13,775 nucleotides of DNA from Armatimonadota bacterium (GTDB taxonomy: Bacteria; Armatimonadota; Fimbriimonadia; Fimbriimonadales; Fimbriimonadaceae). The stretch is taken from positions 1 to 13,775 of the forward strand of contig JAEYWW010000392.1 of assembly GCA_023428805.1 (NCBI GenBank). The letters run 5' to 3'. Below are positions 1-7,637 of this stretch, piece after piece (the stretch's first letter is position 1; each line of letters starts with the position of its first letter). A program made the translations under genes and the position numbers. Below the pieces are notes generated by a model. It worked only from the letters and a program-made list of their open reading frames with translations, was not told the origin of the DNA and did not search any database.

Positions 1-1
1 T

Positions 2-19
2 GCGGTCAGATATGACCGC
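2..19. repeat. Short perfect inverted repeat (hairpin)
   Basis: GCGGTCA (2-8) and TGACCGC (13-19) are perfect reverse complements around a GATA loop. On the plus strand TTTC follows, so it could be the weak terminator of a gene ending left of the window, or an operator-like site. Only the symmetry is seen. The rest of 20-130 shows no gene I can support. Confidence 0.35.
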
Positions 20-127
20 TTTCAATTCCGCCGGAGGCGGCCTGTCGCTCTTCGATCCAGAACAGCGAGGGTGGCTCCGCCGCAAGGGAAAGCGGCGATG
101 CCTCGCCGCACTCCATGCAGAGCAATA

Positions 128-164
128 GAAAAGCCGCCCCGCTCGGCTGAGCGAAGGGCGGCTT
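128..164 (-). terminator. Intrinsic terminator of the rpsB-tsf operon
   Basis: AAGCCGCCC (131-139) and GGGCGGCTT (156-164) form a 9-bp stem. Read on the minus strand, the second arm runs into TTTTCTATT, a typical U-tract. It starts about 20 nt past the tsf stop codon, so it should end the rpsB-tsf transcript. On the plus strand the stem is followed by GCTTGA rather than a T-run, so it is probably one-directional. Confidence 0.85.
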
Positions 165-185
165 GCTTGAATCACTCGAAGCCGG

Positions 186-1031
186 TCAGGCGCCGACCGA
201 GAAGAGTTGGAAGCTGAGGATTTCTCCGCCTCCGTTCTCCTTCACGTAGTCGGTGACCTTCTTCTTGGAGTCGATGTAGAAGGGCTGCTCGAGGAGAACC
301 TTCGACTGAAAGTACTCCTTGTTCACGCGTCCTTCGGCGATCTTGCGGGCGACTTCGGCGGGCTTGCCTTCGTTGACGGCGCGAGTCGTCTCGATCTCGG
401 TCTCCTTCTCGATCACGTCCGCCGGGACGTCGTCTCGCTTGAGGAACGACGGCGGGAAGGCGACGGCCTGGATCGCGACCTGGAAGGCGCTGTCGGCGGA
501 ACCGCCCCGGTACTCGACATAAGCAGCCGCCTTGCGGGTGTTGATGTGGTTGTACAGGGCGAAGCTCGCGCCTTCGGACGCCGCGCTGACCACGGCCTTC
601 TTGAGCACGATGTTCTCGCGGATGATCGCGACCATCTTCTCAAGCTGGGCGGCGATGGTCTCGCCGTTCACGACCGCGTCAGGACCAAGCTCGACGCTGG
701 TTCCCGGAGCCGGGTTGGCGGCATCGAGCAGACCGCTGGCCAGGGTATCGACAAACTCCTTGAACTTCTCGTTGAGGGCCACGAAGTCGGTCTCGCATTC
801 GACGACGAGGCCGGCGGCCTTGCTGCCACCATTGCCCACGACCGTCCAACCGATGCCGGCGGCGGTGCTGCGGTCACCGCGCTTGGCGGCGGCGGCCTGA
901 CCCTTCTCGCGGAGAATTTCCTTGGCCTTCTCGAAGTCGCCTCCAGCTTCCTCCAGCGCGGCCTTGCACTCCATCATGGGTGCATCGGTTTCTTCTCTCA
1001 ATCGTTTGACATCTGCTGCGCTGACGGCCAT
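186..1031 (-). CDS. tsf: Translation elongation factor EF-Ts
   Basis: EF-Ts is the guanine-nucleotide exchange factor that recycles EF-Tu from its GDP to its GTP form in the cytoplasm. The 281-residue product has the N-terminal UBA-like domain (about residues 5-45) with the signature REETDAPMMECKAAL. It also has the core element ECETDFVALN near residues 78-87, which contains the TDFVA motif that contacts EF-Tu. Two core subdomains follow and the protein ends in FQLFSVGA. The length is normal for the family. It starts 2 nt after the rpsB stop codon, and its Shine-Dalgarno GAGGAA (1037-1042) lies inside the rpsB 3' end, so translation is probably coupled. In many bacteria pyrH and frr follow, but here a terminator closes the operon directly after tsf. 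The identification is firm. Confidence 0.97.
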   Translation of the reverse strand: MAVSAADVKRLREETDAPMMECKAALEEAGGDFEKAKEILREKGQAAAAKRGDRSTAAGIGWTVVGNGGSKAAGLVVECETDFVALNEKFKEFVDTLASGLLDAANPAPGTSVELGPDAVVNGETIAAQLEKMVAIIRENIVLKKAVVSAASEGASFALYNHINTRKAAAYVEYRGGSADSAFQVAIQAVAFPPSFLKRDDVPADVIEKETEIETTRAVNEGKPAEVARKIAEGRVNKEYFQSKVLLEQPFYIDSKKKVTDYVKENGGGEILSFQLFSVGA

Positions 1032-1033
1032 TC

Positions 1034-2005
1034 TTATTCCTCTTCCTTCTTGACTTCTTCTTCAGTTGCCTCAACTGCGGCTTCGGCTTCAACGGCGGCA
1101 ATTTCGGCGGCCGGAGCTTCGGCGACGGCCTCTGCGGTCGGCTCGGCGGGAGCTTCGACCGGAGCGGAGACAACGGTTTCCACAACCTGCTGAGCGGCGG
1201 CCACGGCGGCGGCCTCATCGCCCAGGAACGCGCTCAGGAACTCGGCGTCAACCGGCACGACTTCCTCTTCCACGCCTTCCTCGGTGCCTTCGACCACATC
1301 CTCGCCTTCGGCGATGGCGATGTCGAGCGGGCGGACCTCAAGGATCGCTTCGCTGATCTTGCTGGTGACGAGTCGGATCGAGCGGATCGCGTCGTCGTTG
1401 CCAGGGATCACGTAGTCGGCGTCGTCCGGGTCGCAGTTCGTGTCGACGATGGCGACGATCGGAATCTTCAGGCGGCGAGCTTCTGCGACGGCGATCTGCT
1501 CCTTGTTCAGGTCCACGATGAAGAGGCACGCGGGGGCTTCTTCCATGTTGCGGATGCCTTCGAAATAGCGTTGAAGCTGATCGCGCTCTTCGAGTCGCTT
1601 GAGCTGCTCCTTCTTGACGAGGCGGTTGAGGTAGCCCTCTTCGACCATGCGATCAAGCTCCTTGAGCCGGTGAATTCGCTTCTGGATCGTGTCCCAGTTG
1701 GTGAGCATTCCACCGAGCCATCGTTCGGTGACCCAATACTGACCGGACTTCTGCGCGGCTTCGCGGACGGCGGACTGCGCCTGCTTCTTGGTGCCGACGA
1801 AGAGGACATTGCCTCCATTGCTGACGATGCGCTGGACGTAGTTCAGAGCGTCTTCGAACAGCTTGATGGTCTGGTGCAGGTCGAGGATGTAGATCCCGTT
1901 GCGGGCTCCGTAGATGTACTGCTTCATCTTGGGGTTCCATCGGCGCGTCTGGTGGCCGAAGTGGACGCCCGCTTCAAGCAGCTCTTTCATGCTGAGTTGC
2001 GGCAT
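1034..2005 (-). CDS. rpsB: 30S ribosomal protein S2 with acidic C-terminal extension
   Basis: S2 is a structural protein of the small ribosomal subunit. Both family signatures are visible: [10 protein letters not shown] near residues 9-18, and [13 protein letters not shown] at 182-194. The coiled-coil insertion lies around residues 105-155. I chose ATG at 2005 (start [10 protein letters not shown]) because AGGAAA sits 5 nt upstream; an in-frame ATG at 2059 would add 18 unrelated residues. The product is 323 residues, while the S2 core ends near residue 228. The last ~95 residues are an Ala/Glu/Val-rich, lysine-poor tail ending EEEVKKEEE. Similar tails occur on S2 in some phyla, but their role is unclear. 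It is first gene of the rpsB-tsf operon. The leader contains inverted repeats that could mediate S2 feedback control, as known for E. coli rpsB. Confidence 0.97.
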   Translation of the reverse strand: MPQLSMKELLEAGVHFGHQTRRWNPKMKQYIYGARNGIYILDLHQTIKLFEDALNYVQRIVSNGGNVLFVGTKKQAQSAVREAAQKSGQYWVTERWLGGMLTNWDTIQKRIHRLKELDRMVEEGYLNRLVKKEQLKRLEERDQLQRYFEGIRNMEEAPACLFIVDLNKEQIAVAEARRLKIPIVAIVDTNCDPDDADYVIPGNDDAIRSIRLVTSKISEAILEVRPLDIAIAEGEDVVEGTEEGVEEEVVPVDAEFLSAFLGDEAAAVAAAQQVVETVVSAPVEAPAEPTAEAVAEAPAAEIAAVEAEAAVEATEEEVKKEEE

Positions 2006-2010
2006 ATGTG

Positions 2011-2016
2011 TTTCCT
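2011..2016 (-). promoter_or_regulatory. rpsB Shine-Dalgarno
   Basis: On the minus strand AGGAAA ends 5 nt before the ATG at 2005. It fixes the rpsB start. Its AGG is also the end of an 8-nt arm that can pair with the upstream leader. Confidence 0.75.
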
Positions 2017-2077
2017 GGGTTGGTTCCGCCCGTCTCCGCGTGGCTCGCCTCCATCCCAATCAAATCGGGAACCCAGG
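2014..2077 (-). promoter_or_regulatory. rpsB leader inverted repeat with alternative pairing
   Basis: In the minus-strand transcript CCUGGGUU (2077-2070) is perfectly complementary to AACCCAGG (2021-2014). The second arm includes the AGG of the Shine-Dalgarno, so this stem would hide the ribosome site. The same upstream arm also contains GGUUCC (2073-2068), which can pair with GGAACC (2027-2022). The two pairings share GGUU and exclude each other, and the second leaves the Shine-Dalgarno free. The complementarities are seen directly. Their function as an S2-responsive or growth-responsive switch is inference. Confidence 0.45.
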
Positions 2078-2111
2078 GGCGCGCGGGAAACGGTGTGTAT
2101 TCCGGGGAGGG

Positions 2112-2120
2112 ATTCTACCA
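2112..2120 (-). promoter_or_regulatory. Probable rpsB-tsf promoter, extended -10
   Basis: The minus strand reads TGGTAGAAT, an extended -10 (TGn) followed by TAGAAT, five of six matches to TATAAT. No good -35 hexamer lies at 17 nt, which fits an extended -10 promoter. Transcription would start near 2105 and give a leader of about 100 nt. Confidence 0.5.
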
Positions 2121-2144
2121 GGGGCGAATTGGGCAGACTGTGAC

Positions 2145-2174
2145 CTGTCATCAACCTGGGCCGCTGAGTAAGAT
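2145..2174 (+). promoter_or_regulatory. Probable aminotransferase promoter, leaderless type
   Basis: CTGTCA (2145-2150, four of six to TTGACA) is separated by 18 nt from TAAGAT (2169-2174). The -10 hexamer ends 7 nt before the ATG at 2182, and there is no convincing Shine-Dalgarno. Transcription would therefore begin at or next to the start codon. Confidence 0.45.
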
Positions 2175-2181
2175 TGAGCGC

Positions 2182-3384
2182 ATGTCTCCGACGCTCTCCG
2201 ATCGCGTTCTGGCGATGCCAGCCAGTCCGATCCGCAAACTCGCTCCCTATGCCGATGCCGCCAAGGCCGCCGGGGTGACGGTTCTGCACCTGAACATCGG
2301 ACAGCCCGACCTTCCGAGCCCGGATGAATTTTGGGGTGCGGTCAAGGGGTGTACGGACACAACCCTGGAATACAGCCCCTCCAACGGAATCGCGGAATTG
2401 CGAAAAGGCGCCAGCGATTACTACAAGAGCATCGGAATCAACGTGGAGCCCGAGCATATCATCGTCACAACCGCAGGGTCGGAAGCTCTCTGCTTCGCGA
2501 TGATGACTTTGCTGAATGAGGGCGACGAGGTGATCGTGCCCGAACCGCTCTACGCCAACTACATCGGCTTCGCCACTCAGTGCGGCATCAAGGTCGCCCC
2601 GCTGACGACGAGAATTGAAGAGAACTTCGCCCTTCCCTCCACAGAAGAATTCGCCGCGAAAATCACCCCGCGCACCAAGGCGATCCTGATCTGCAATCCG
2701 AGCAACCCGACCGGAACGGTCTACAGCCCCGAGCAGTTGGAGCAGCTCCGTGAGCTTGCGCTCAAGCACAACCTCTTCGTCATCGCCGACGAGGTCTACC
2801 GCGACTTCAACTACACGGGCCAACCGATCAAGTCGGTGCTTCAGCTCGATGGTCTTGATGAGCGGGCCGTGATGATCGATTCGGTGAGCAAGCGGTATTC
2901 CCTGTGCGGCGCGCGCATCGGCTTCCTGGTGAGCCGAAACAAGGAGTTGATCGCTCAGGCCCTCAAATTCGCCCAGGCACGTCTGTCGCCGCCTACTCTT
3001 GAGCAGATCGGCGTCATCGGGGCGCTCAAAACTCCCGCGAAGTACTTCGAGGATGTCCGTGTTGAGTATATGAAGCGGCGGGACATCATCGCCGACCGCC
3101 TGGGCAGGATTCCGGGAGTGGTGGTGCCGCAGATTGATGGGGCATTCTACGCAACCGTTCGGCTCCCGATTGACGACAGCGACCGCTTCTGCCAATGGCT
3201 CCTGGAGGAATTCCGGCTGAACAATCAGACCGTGATGCTCGCGCCAGCCACGGGATTCTACGAAACCGACGGTCTCGGGCGCGACGAAGTGAGGATCGCC
3301 TACGTCCTCAATGAAGCTCGCTTGAACCAGGCAATGGATGTTCTGGAGGCCGCTATTGCGGCTTATCCCGGCAAAATTGCCTGA
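2182..3384 (+). CDS. PLP-dependent class I/II aminotransferase (AspC-like)
   Basis: This cytosolic transaminase moves an amino group between an amino acid and a 2-oxoacid through pyridoxal phosphate. The 400-residue product has the full fold-type I landmarks: NIGQPD near 38-43, the glycine/serine phosphate-site region at TTAGSEA (96-102), NPSNPTG (172-178) with cofactor Asn175, and ADEVY (202-206) with Asp203 for the pyridine nitrogen. The Schiff-base lysine is Lys237 in SVSK, and Arg371 in RIAYV should bind the substrate carboxylate. The N-terminal MPASPIRKLAPYA segment resembles a widespread group annotated simply as PLP-dependent aminotransferase. Aspartate, aromatic or alanine-type substrates are all possible. 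I chose ATG 2182 because it begins just before the conserved N-terminus and fits a leaderless start; the open frame extends back to 2008 only by chance. It is divergent from rpsB. Confidence 0.93.
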   Translation: MSPTLSDRVLAMPASPIRKLAPYADAAKAAGVTVLHLNIGQPDLPSPDEFWGAVKGCTDTTLEYSPSNGIAELRKGASDYYKSIGINVEPEHIIVTTAGSEALCFAMMTLLNEGDEVIVPEPLYANYIGFATQCGIKVAPLTTRIEENFALPSTEEFAAKITPRTKAILICNPSNPTGTVYSPEQLEQLRELALKHNLFVIADEVYRDFNYTGQPIKSVLQLDGLDERAVMIDSVSKRYSLCGARIGFLVSRNKELIAQALKFAQARLSPPTLEQIGVIGALKTPAKYFEDVRVEYMKRRDIIADRLGRIPGVVVPQIDGAFYATVRLPIDDSDRFCQWLLEEFRLNNQTVMLAPATGFYETDGLGRDEVRIAYVLNEARLNQAMDVLEAAIAAYPGKIA

Positions 3385-3453
3385 GGAAAAGAATTTTTCT
3401 GCCGAAAACAGAGAAAAGCGAGAACATTTGCGGGTTCAATTTAGTCTGAATTC

Positions 3454-3478
3454 TGCGGATACCTCCAAGGAGGCCGCA
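3454..3478 (+). promoter_or_regulatory. Hairpin enclosing the acetyltransferase Shine-Dalgarno
   Basis: TGCGG (3454-3458) pairs with CCGCA (3474-3478), and CCTC (3462-3465) pairs with GAGG (3470-3473), with an ATA bulge and a CAAG loop. The Shine-Dalgarno AAGGAGG (3467-3473) lies in the loop and 3' arm, so folding would mask it. The pairing is visible; a regulatory role is inferred. Confidence 0.45.
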
Positions 3479-3480
3479 TT

Positions 3481-4068
3481 TTGTCAACGGGAGAGGAGAG
3501 AGCATTGCCTTTGAGAATCGATATCGTTCGTGAGAGCGATCGCGAAATCTTGAATCGACTCGTGCAGCTTTATATGCACGAGGAGAGCGAGCACGCCGAC
3601 TATGAAGTCGACGATGACGGTCTTTTCATCTATCCCGGGCTCAACGAGTACGTCACCCAGCACAACAAATGTGCCTACCTCCTCCGCGTGAAGGGCAAGC
3701 TCGCTGGATTCGCACTTGTCAAAAATCTTGAGTCGCTCAAGGGCGGCAAAGTCACCACAATCAGCGACTACTTCATCCTCAACAACTTCCGGGGGCTCGG
3801 CATCGGCGAAGAATTCGCCCGCATGATGTTCGACGAACATCATGGCCTCTGGCAGATTCCGTTGCCCGTCGCCCGCGAAGGCTCCCGCACGTTCTGGAAG
3901 AAGATCGTCTGGCGTTATTCCGGCAGCAAGTGCAAGGAAGTTGAGACTGGTGAATGGCACGGCACTGTGCTCGAATTCTCGTCTCCTGGAGCGCGAGTCA
4001 TGGAGCCGCGTCTGTCATTGAAAAACCAGGAAGAAACTGCCTGGGGCATGAATCCCGCCGAATCGTAA
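3481..4068 (+). CDS. GNAT family N-acetyltransferase
   Basis: This is a predicted acetyl-CoA-dependent N-acetyltransferase. The 195-residue product has the GNAT motif A as FRGLGIGEEFA: the R/Q-x-x-G-x-G/A acetyl-CoA pyrophosphate loop is RGLGIG at residues 104-109. It follows a beta strand (TTISDYFIL), and helix alpha1/alpha2 features such as LVQLYMHEESEH lie near residues 27-38. It resembles the group of 'predicted acetyltransferases' of COG5628 type; its substrate cannot be read from sequence. TTG 3481 is supported by AAGGAGG 7 nt upstream. A second TTG at 3505, preceded by GGAGAGGAG, would remove eight residues and is nearly as good. The gene lies 97 nt after the aminotransferase in the same direction, so partial co-transcription is possible. 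Confidence 0.85.
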   Translation: MSTGEERALPLRIDIVRESDREILNRLVQLYMHEESEHADYEVDDDGLFIYPGLNEYVTQHNKCAYLLRVKGKLAGFALVKNLESLKGGKVTTISDYFILNNFRGLGIGEEFARMMFDEHHGLWQIPLPVAREGSRTFWKKIVWRYSGSKCKEVETGEWHGTVLEFSSPGARVMEPRLSLKNQEETAWGMNPAES

Positions 4069-4085
4069 GATTTCGCATCTTTTTT
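4067..4085 (+). terminator. Weak candidate terminator after the acetyltransferase
   Basis: AAGAT (4067-4071) and ATCTT (4077-4081) form a 5-bp AT-rich stem around TTCGC, running into a T-tract to 4085. It overlaps the stop codon. The stem is short, so termination would be inefficient at best. The remaining bases to 4132 hold no other clear signal except a poor -10-like CATCAT (4121-4126), 6 nt before the next ATG. Confidence 0.3.
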
Positions 4086-4132
4086 GGACCTAACCTGGTC
4101 AGATTGCGTCAGAAGTACGCCATCATAGCGAA

Positions 4133-7100
4133 ATGTCCAGGCTCGCTGGATCGCCCCGCGCGACGACGCGTTTTTCAATTCTGACTGCCTCTCTCGCAGT
4201 CGCTCTCTTTGCCGCCACGACAGCCCAGGCGAAGCCACAGGACGAGAAGGTCGTTCTGCGCATCAAGGCCGTGGAAGGCGCAACGACCAAGTACAAGAGC
4301 GAATCCAAGGTCAAGCTCTCTATTTCGGGTCAAGACCTTGACATTGACAGCACCGAAAGATTGAAGGTGACCGCCACCAAGATTCACGAGGATGGCTCCA
4401 TCTCCTTCGACCGCATCACCGAGTCCAGCACGATGACGATGAATGGCGAGGAGATGGACATGGGCGATGAAGAGGAGGATCCCGGCTCCACATACCGACT
4501 CAAGCCGAACGGCTTGACCATTGAACAGAAATCCAAGAGCAAGGAGTCAGACGAAGCCACCGAAGAACTGATGGCCCGCATCGGGCAGGCCTCGTCCGTG
4601 ATCTTCTCGGACATGGCGGTCGGCCCAGGCGACAAATGGACTTTTGAGTTCACCGCCAACAAGGAAACCAAGGCTCCCGGAGGCAAGTCCGAATACACCT
4701 TCGTTGCTTTTGAAGACTTCGCAGGCACCCGTGTAGCAAAGATTGAATTCACCTACAAAGAATCCGGAACCACCAAGATCATCGACGGATCGGGGACAGC
4801 CTGGATCGAAATCGCATCGGGAGATACCGTCAAATCCAGCACGAAGTTCTCGAATGCTCCGTTCGACATGGGAGGACAGGAGATTGTCGCTTCCGGTTCC
4901 ACCGCGATTGAGCGGACAAGCGGCTCCTTCCTCGCAGCCTCCACCGAAGGCACTCCAGCCCAAACCGAAGGCTCTGATGAAGAGACGAAGGAAGACGAAG
5001 ACAACATCGACAAGAAGGTCAAGGATTTCGAGAAGATCGACGGCCTCATGCCGATCTATCGCAAGGTCGATGACGGACGAACCAAGCTGTTCATGGAAGT
5101 CCCGACCAGCAAGCTGGGCAAGCTGATGTTCCTCCAGGCGACCGCTTCCACTGGAAACTCCTCCGAAGCCATCGCGGGCAACCCGATCAAGGACATTGTG
5201 TTCCGCTTCGAAGAGATGCCGAACAACAAGCTCTACATGGTGGTGCCCAACTACCGATTCCGCGCAGACTCGACGAAGCCGATCGGCAAAGCCGTTCAAC
5301 GCTCCTTCTCTGACAGCTACATCGAGTCGTTCGACATCGAAGCCCGCCAGAAGGATCGCAGCTCTGTTCTCATCGACATCAGCGAGCTCTTCATCGGCAA
5401 CATCGCCGGAGTTCAGGAGATGTTCATGGGCGGCGGAGGCGGATTGCTCGGCTTGGGCGGAAGCACGTATTCCCCCGACCGTGAGAAGTCCTTCATCAAG
5501 ACACTCAAGAACTTCCCCACCAACACCTACGTCCAGACCACCTACGTCTTCCAAGGCCGCGGCGGCGGAGAGATGGAGGAGTTGATGGGCACCGCTCTTT
5601 CGGGCGACACGCGCGCCGTGACCGTGGTGGTCAACTACAACCTCTGCGAACTTGAAGACAACGGATATCTTCCCCGCCGCTTCGACTCGCGCATCGGCTA
5701 CTTCACGACTGACTACCAGGAGTTCACCGACGACATCGCCACCGATCAGAAGGTGATGAACATCCTTCGCTGGAACCTCAAGAAGAAGGACCCCAACGCA
5801 GACTTGAGCGAACCGGTCAAGCCGATTGAGTTCTGGCTCGACGACGCCATCCCGACTGAGTACCGCGAGACGGTGAAGTCCGCTCTCCTCGAATGGAACA
5901 AAGCCTTCGAGAAGGTCGGCTTCAAAAATGCAGTTGTCGTGCACCAGATCACCGAAGATTCGGACATCGACCACGCCGACATGCGCTACAACGTGATCCG
6001 CTGGGTGACTTCACCCGGCGATGCGTACGCCATCGCACTCTTCCGCGTCAACCCGATCACGGGCGAGATCATCAATGCGAGCGTCACGGTGGACGCCAAC
6101 ATCGTCCGCGTCTTCGCAACCGAGCATGACGATCTGATCAACCCGGCCAACCAGTTCAAACGGGAGACTCCCGAAGAACGAGTGGCCAAGCTCGCCAAAA
6201 ACCACTCCTGCATCGACTGCGACGCGGTTCAGATGGGCAAAGGCAACCTGAAGTTCGGAGCGAAGGCTCTCGAAATGACAGGAGCCGGCATCAGCAAGAC
6301 CCAATACGTGAAGCAGTTCATCAAGTGGGTTGTGATGCACGAATTCGGTCACGTCCTCGGCCTCCGCCACAACTTCGTCTCCAGCACCCAGCTCAGCCTG
6401 GAGCAGATGAAGAATGGCCCCGAAGTGGCTCGACTCGGAACTTCCGCGTCGGTCATGGACTACATCGCGTTCAACATCTCCGCGCTCAACCGATCCAACG
6501 TCGATTACTTCGGCCAGACCATCGGATCCTACGACTACTGGGCGATCAAGTACGGCTACACCCTCATTCCCGAAGCGCGCACTTCGGAGGGTGAAATCTA
6601 CAAGCTCAGCCAGATCGCCAAGGTCGGCAAACAGGAAGGATACGAGTGGCAGGGCGACGAAACCGCTGACAGCATCGACCCCTACGTCACCCGATTCGAC
6701 CTCACCGCCGAGCCGCTGGACTACTGGACGCAGCTCATGCAGACCTCGCGCCACCTGATGTTCAATCTGGACAAGCACTCCCCCAAGCCGGGCGAGAGCT
6801 ACTGGGAGTTCACCAAGGACTTCAACATGCTCTTGAACGAGTATGCAAAGGGCGCGAGCCAGGCCAGCCGATACATCGGCGGCATCAGGCGAAGCAACAG
6901 CTACGCGGGCGACGCCAATGGCCGCCAGCCGATCCAGTCCATCCCCGCCGCACAGCAGCGGCGCGCGCTCGGCCTGCTGACCAAGTATGTGTTCGCTGAG
7001 AACGCATTCTCGTTCCCGAAGCACTACTACACCATGTTCCAGGCGAACCCGAAGGGCAACCTGATGGATTCCATGCTGGGAGCGGGCGATGACTTCCCGA

Positions 7101-7576
7101 TGTATTCCCAGTTCGCGGGCCTGCAGTCCAGCGCACTGTTCTCCGTCCTCAATTCCGGAACGCTCAACCGTCTGCTGAACGCGGAGTTCAAGTCGGCGAA
7201 GGCTGGCGACGCGCTCACCCCCCGTGAGGCGATGCGCGAAATCCGGGCTGCCGTCTGGAGCGAATTGGCCGCAGGAAAGGCGATCACTCCTCTCCGACGC
7301 CAGCTCCAGCGCGAGCATGTGGATCAGCTCATCAGCCTGGGCGTCAAAGGCGGAACCGGCGAGATCACAACCCTCGCCTGGACCGAACTGCGCAGCGTCC
7401 GCAATTCGATCAAGAGCGCGAAAAGCAAGGATGCCGCCACCAACGAGCATCTTGCAGAGCTTGCGATGAGGATCGACCGCGCCCTCAATGCCGTCGAAAC
7501 CCTTGGCGGCTCCAGCGCCCCTTCGGGAATGGGCAGCCTGCTTGATCTCCTCGGTGGAGCCAAGAAGAAGGACTGA
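4133..7576 (+). CDS. Exported metzincin-type zinc metalloprotease (DUF5117/DUF4953 type)
   Basis: This is a large secreted or periplasmic zinc peptidase; its substrate is unknown. The 1147-residue product starts with a Sec signal peptide (basic n-region, hydrophobic stretch 14-29, likely cleavage after AQA at 33; no lipobox). Residues ~35-260 form a beta-rich region resembling DUF6263-like domains. After an acidic linker (about 270-295), the segment DGLMPIYRK (303-311) begins what looks like the DUF5118-DUF5117 order, with a Gly-rich loop near 432. The catalytic part contains HEFGHVLGLRH: zinc ligands His736, His740 and His746, catalytic Glu737. The Met-turn SVMDY has Met775, so the site appears intact. 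A CIDC pair (Cys693, Cys696) precedes it. No Shine-Dalgarno is evident before ATG 4133; a weak -10-like CATCAT lies 6 nt upstream. The family assignment is strong, the N-terminal domain assignment tentative. Confidence 0.9.
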   Translation: MSRLAGSPRATTRFSILTASLAVALFAATTAQAKPQDEKVVLRIKAVEGATTKYKSESKVKLSISGQDLDIDSTERLKVTATKIHEDGSISFDRITESSTMTMNGEEMDMGDEEEDPGSTYRLKPNGLTIEQKSKSKESDEATEELMARIGQASSVIFSDMAVGPGDKWTFEFTANKETKAPGGKSEYTFVAFEDFAGTRVAKIEFTYKESGTTKIIDGSGTAWIEIASGDTVKSSTKFSNAPFDMGGQEIVASGSTAIERTSGSFLAASTEGTPAQTEGSDEETKEDEDNIDKKVKDFEKIDGLMPIYRKVDDGRTKLFMEVPTSKLGKLMFLQATASTGNSSEAIAGNPIKDIVFRFEEMPNNKLYMVVPNYRFRADSTKPIGKAVQRSFSDSYIESFDIEARQKDRSSVLIDISELFIGNIAGVQEMFMGGGGGLLGLGGSTYSPDREKSFIKTLKNFPTNTYVQTTYVFQGRGGGEMEELMGTALSGDTRAVTVVVNYNLCELEDNGYLPRRFDSRIGYFTTDYQEFTDDIATDQKVMNILRWNLKKKDPNADLSEPVKPIEFWLDDAIPTEYRETVKSALLEWNKAFEKVGFKNAVVVHQITEDSDIDHADMRYNVIRWVTSPGDAYAIALFRVNPITGEIINASVTVDANIVRVFATEHDDLINPANQFKRETPEERVAKLAKNHSCIDCDAVQMGKGNLKFGAKALEMTGAGISKTQYVKQFIKWVVMHEFGHVLGLRHNFVSSTQLSLEQMKNGPEVARLGTSASVMDYIAFNISALNRSNVDYFGQTIGSYDYWAIKYGYTLIPEARTSEGEIYKLSQIAKVGKQEGYEWQGDETADSIDPYVTRFDLTAEPLDYWTQLMQTSRHLMFNLDKHSPKPGESYWEFTKDFNMLLNEYAKGASQASRYIGGIRRSNSYAGDANGRQPIQSIPAAQQRRALGLLTKYVFAENAFSFPKHYYTMFQANPKGNLMDSMLGAGDDFPMYSQFAGLQSSALFSVLNSGTLNRLLNAEFKSAKAGDALTPREAMREIRAAVWSELAAGKAITPLRRQLQREHVDQLISLGVKGGTGEITTLAWTELRSVRNSIKSAKSKDAATNEHLAELAMRIDRALNAVETLGGSSAPSGMGSLLDLLGGAKKKD

Positions 7577-7590
7577 ATAAAACAGGCAGA

Positions 7591-7625
7591 AAAGAATCCC
7601 CCGCCATCGTGGCGGGGGATTCTTT
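7591..7625. terminator. Bidirectional intrinsic terminator between convergent genes
   Basis: Positions 7591-7605 and 7611-7625 are perfect reverse complements: a 15-bp stem with GC-rich core around an ATCGT loop. Because the stem begins AAAGAA and ends TTCTTT, each strand has a U-rich 3' side, and the minus strand continues TTTTCTG. It should stop the metalloprotease transcript and the LolA-like transcript, both of which end next to it. Confidence 0.9.
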
Positions 7626-7637
7626 GTTTGAACCAGG

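Noticed and set aside
3..128. Open frame from the left edge ending TAG at 126-128, possibly the end of a plus-strand gene converging on tsf
   Set aside because: Only about 41 codons, no recognisable motif, and another plus frame is also open here, so it cannot be told from chance.
207..1193. 328-codon plus-strand open frame over tsf and rpsB
   Set aside because: It is antisense to two certain genes, crosses their boundary, and has low-complexity Leu/Val/Gly/Ser composition. It is a by-product of GC-rich codon bias.
1987..3195. 402-codon minus-strand open frame opposite the aminotransferase
   Set aside because: The plus strand carries all PLP-enzyme motifs; the antisense frame has no recognisable domain.
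3370..3381. Palindrome GGCAAAATTGCC at the aminotransferase 3' end as a terminator
   Set aside because: The stem would be only 3-4 bp and a T-run does not directly follow.
4547..5974. 475-codon minus-strand open frame inside the metalloprotease
   Set aside because: It is antisense to continuous protease domains; no family features were seen.
6011..7450. 479-codon minus-strand open frame inside the metalloprotease
   Set aside because: It lies opposite the catalytic HExxH region and is a codon-bias shadow.
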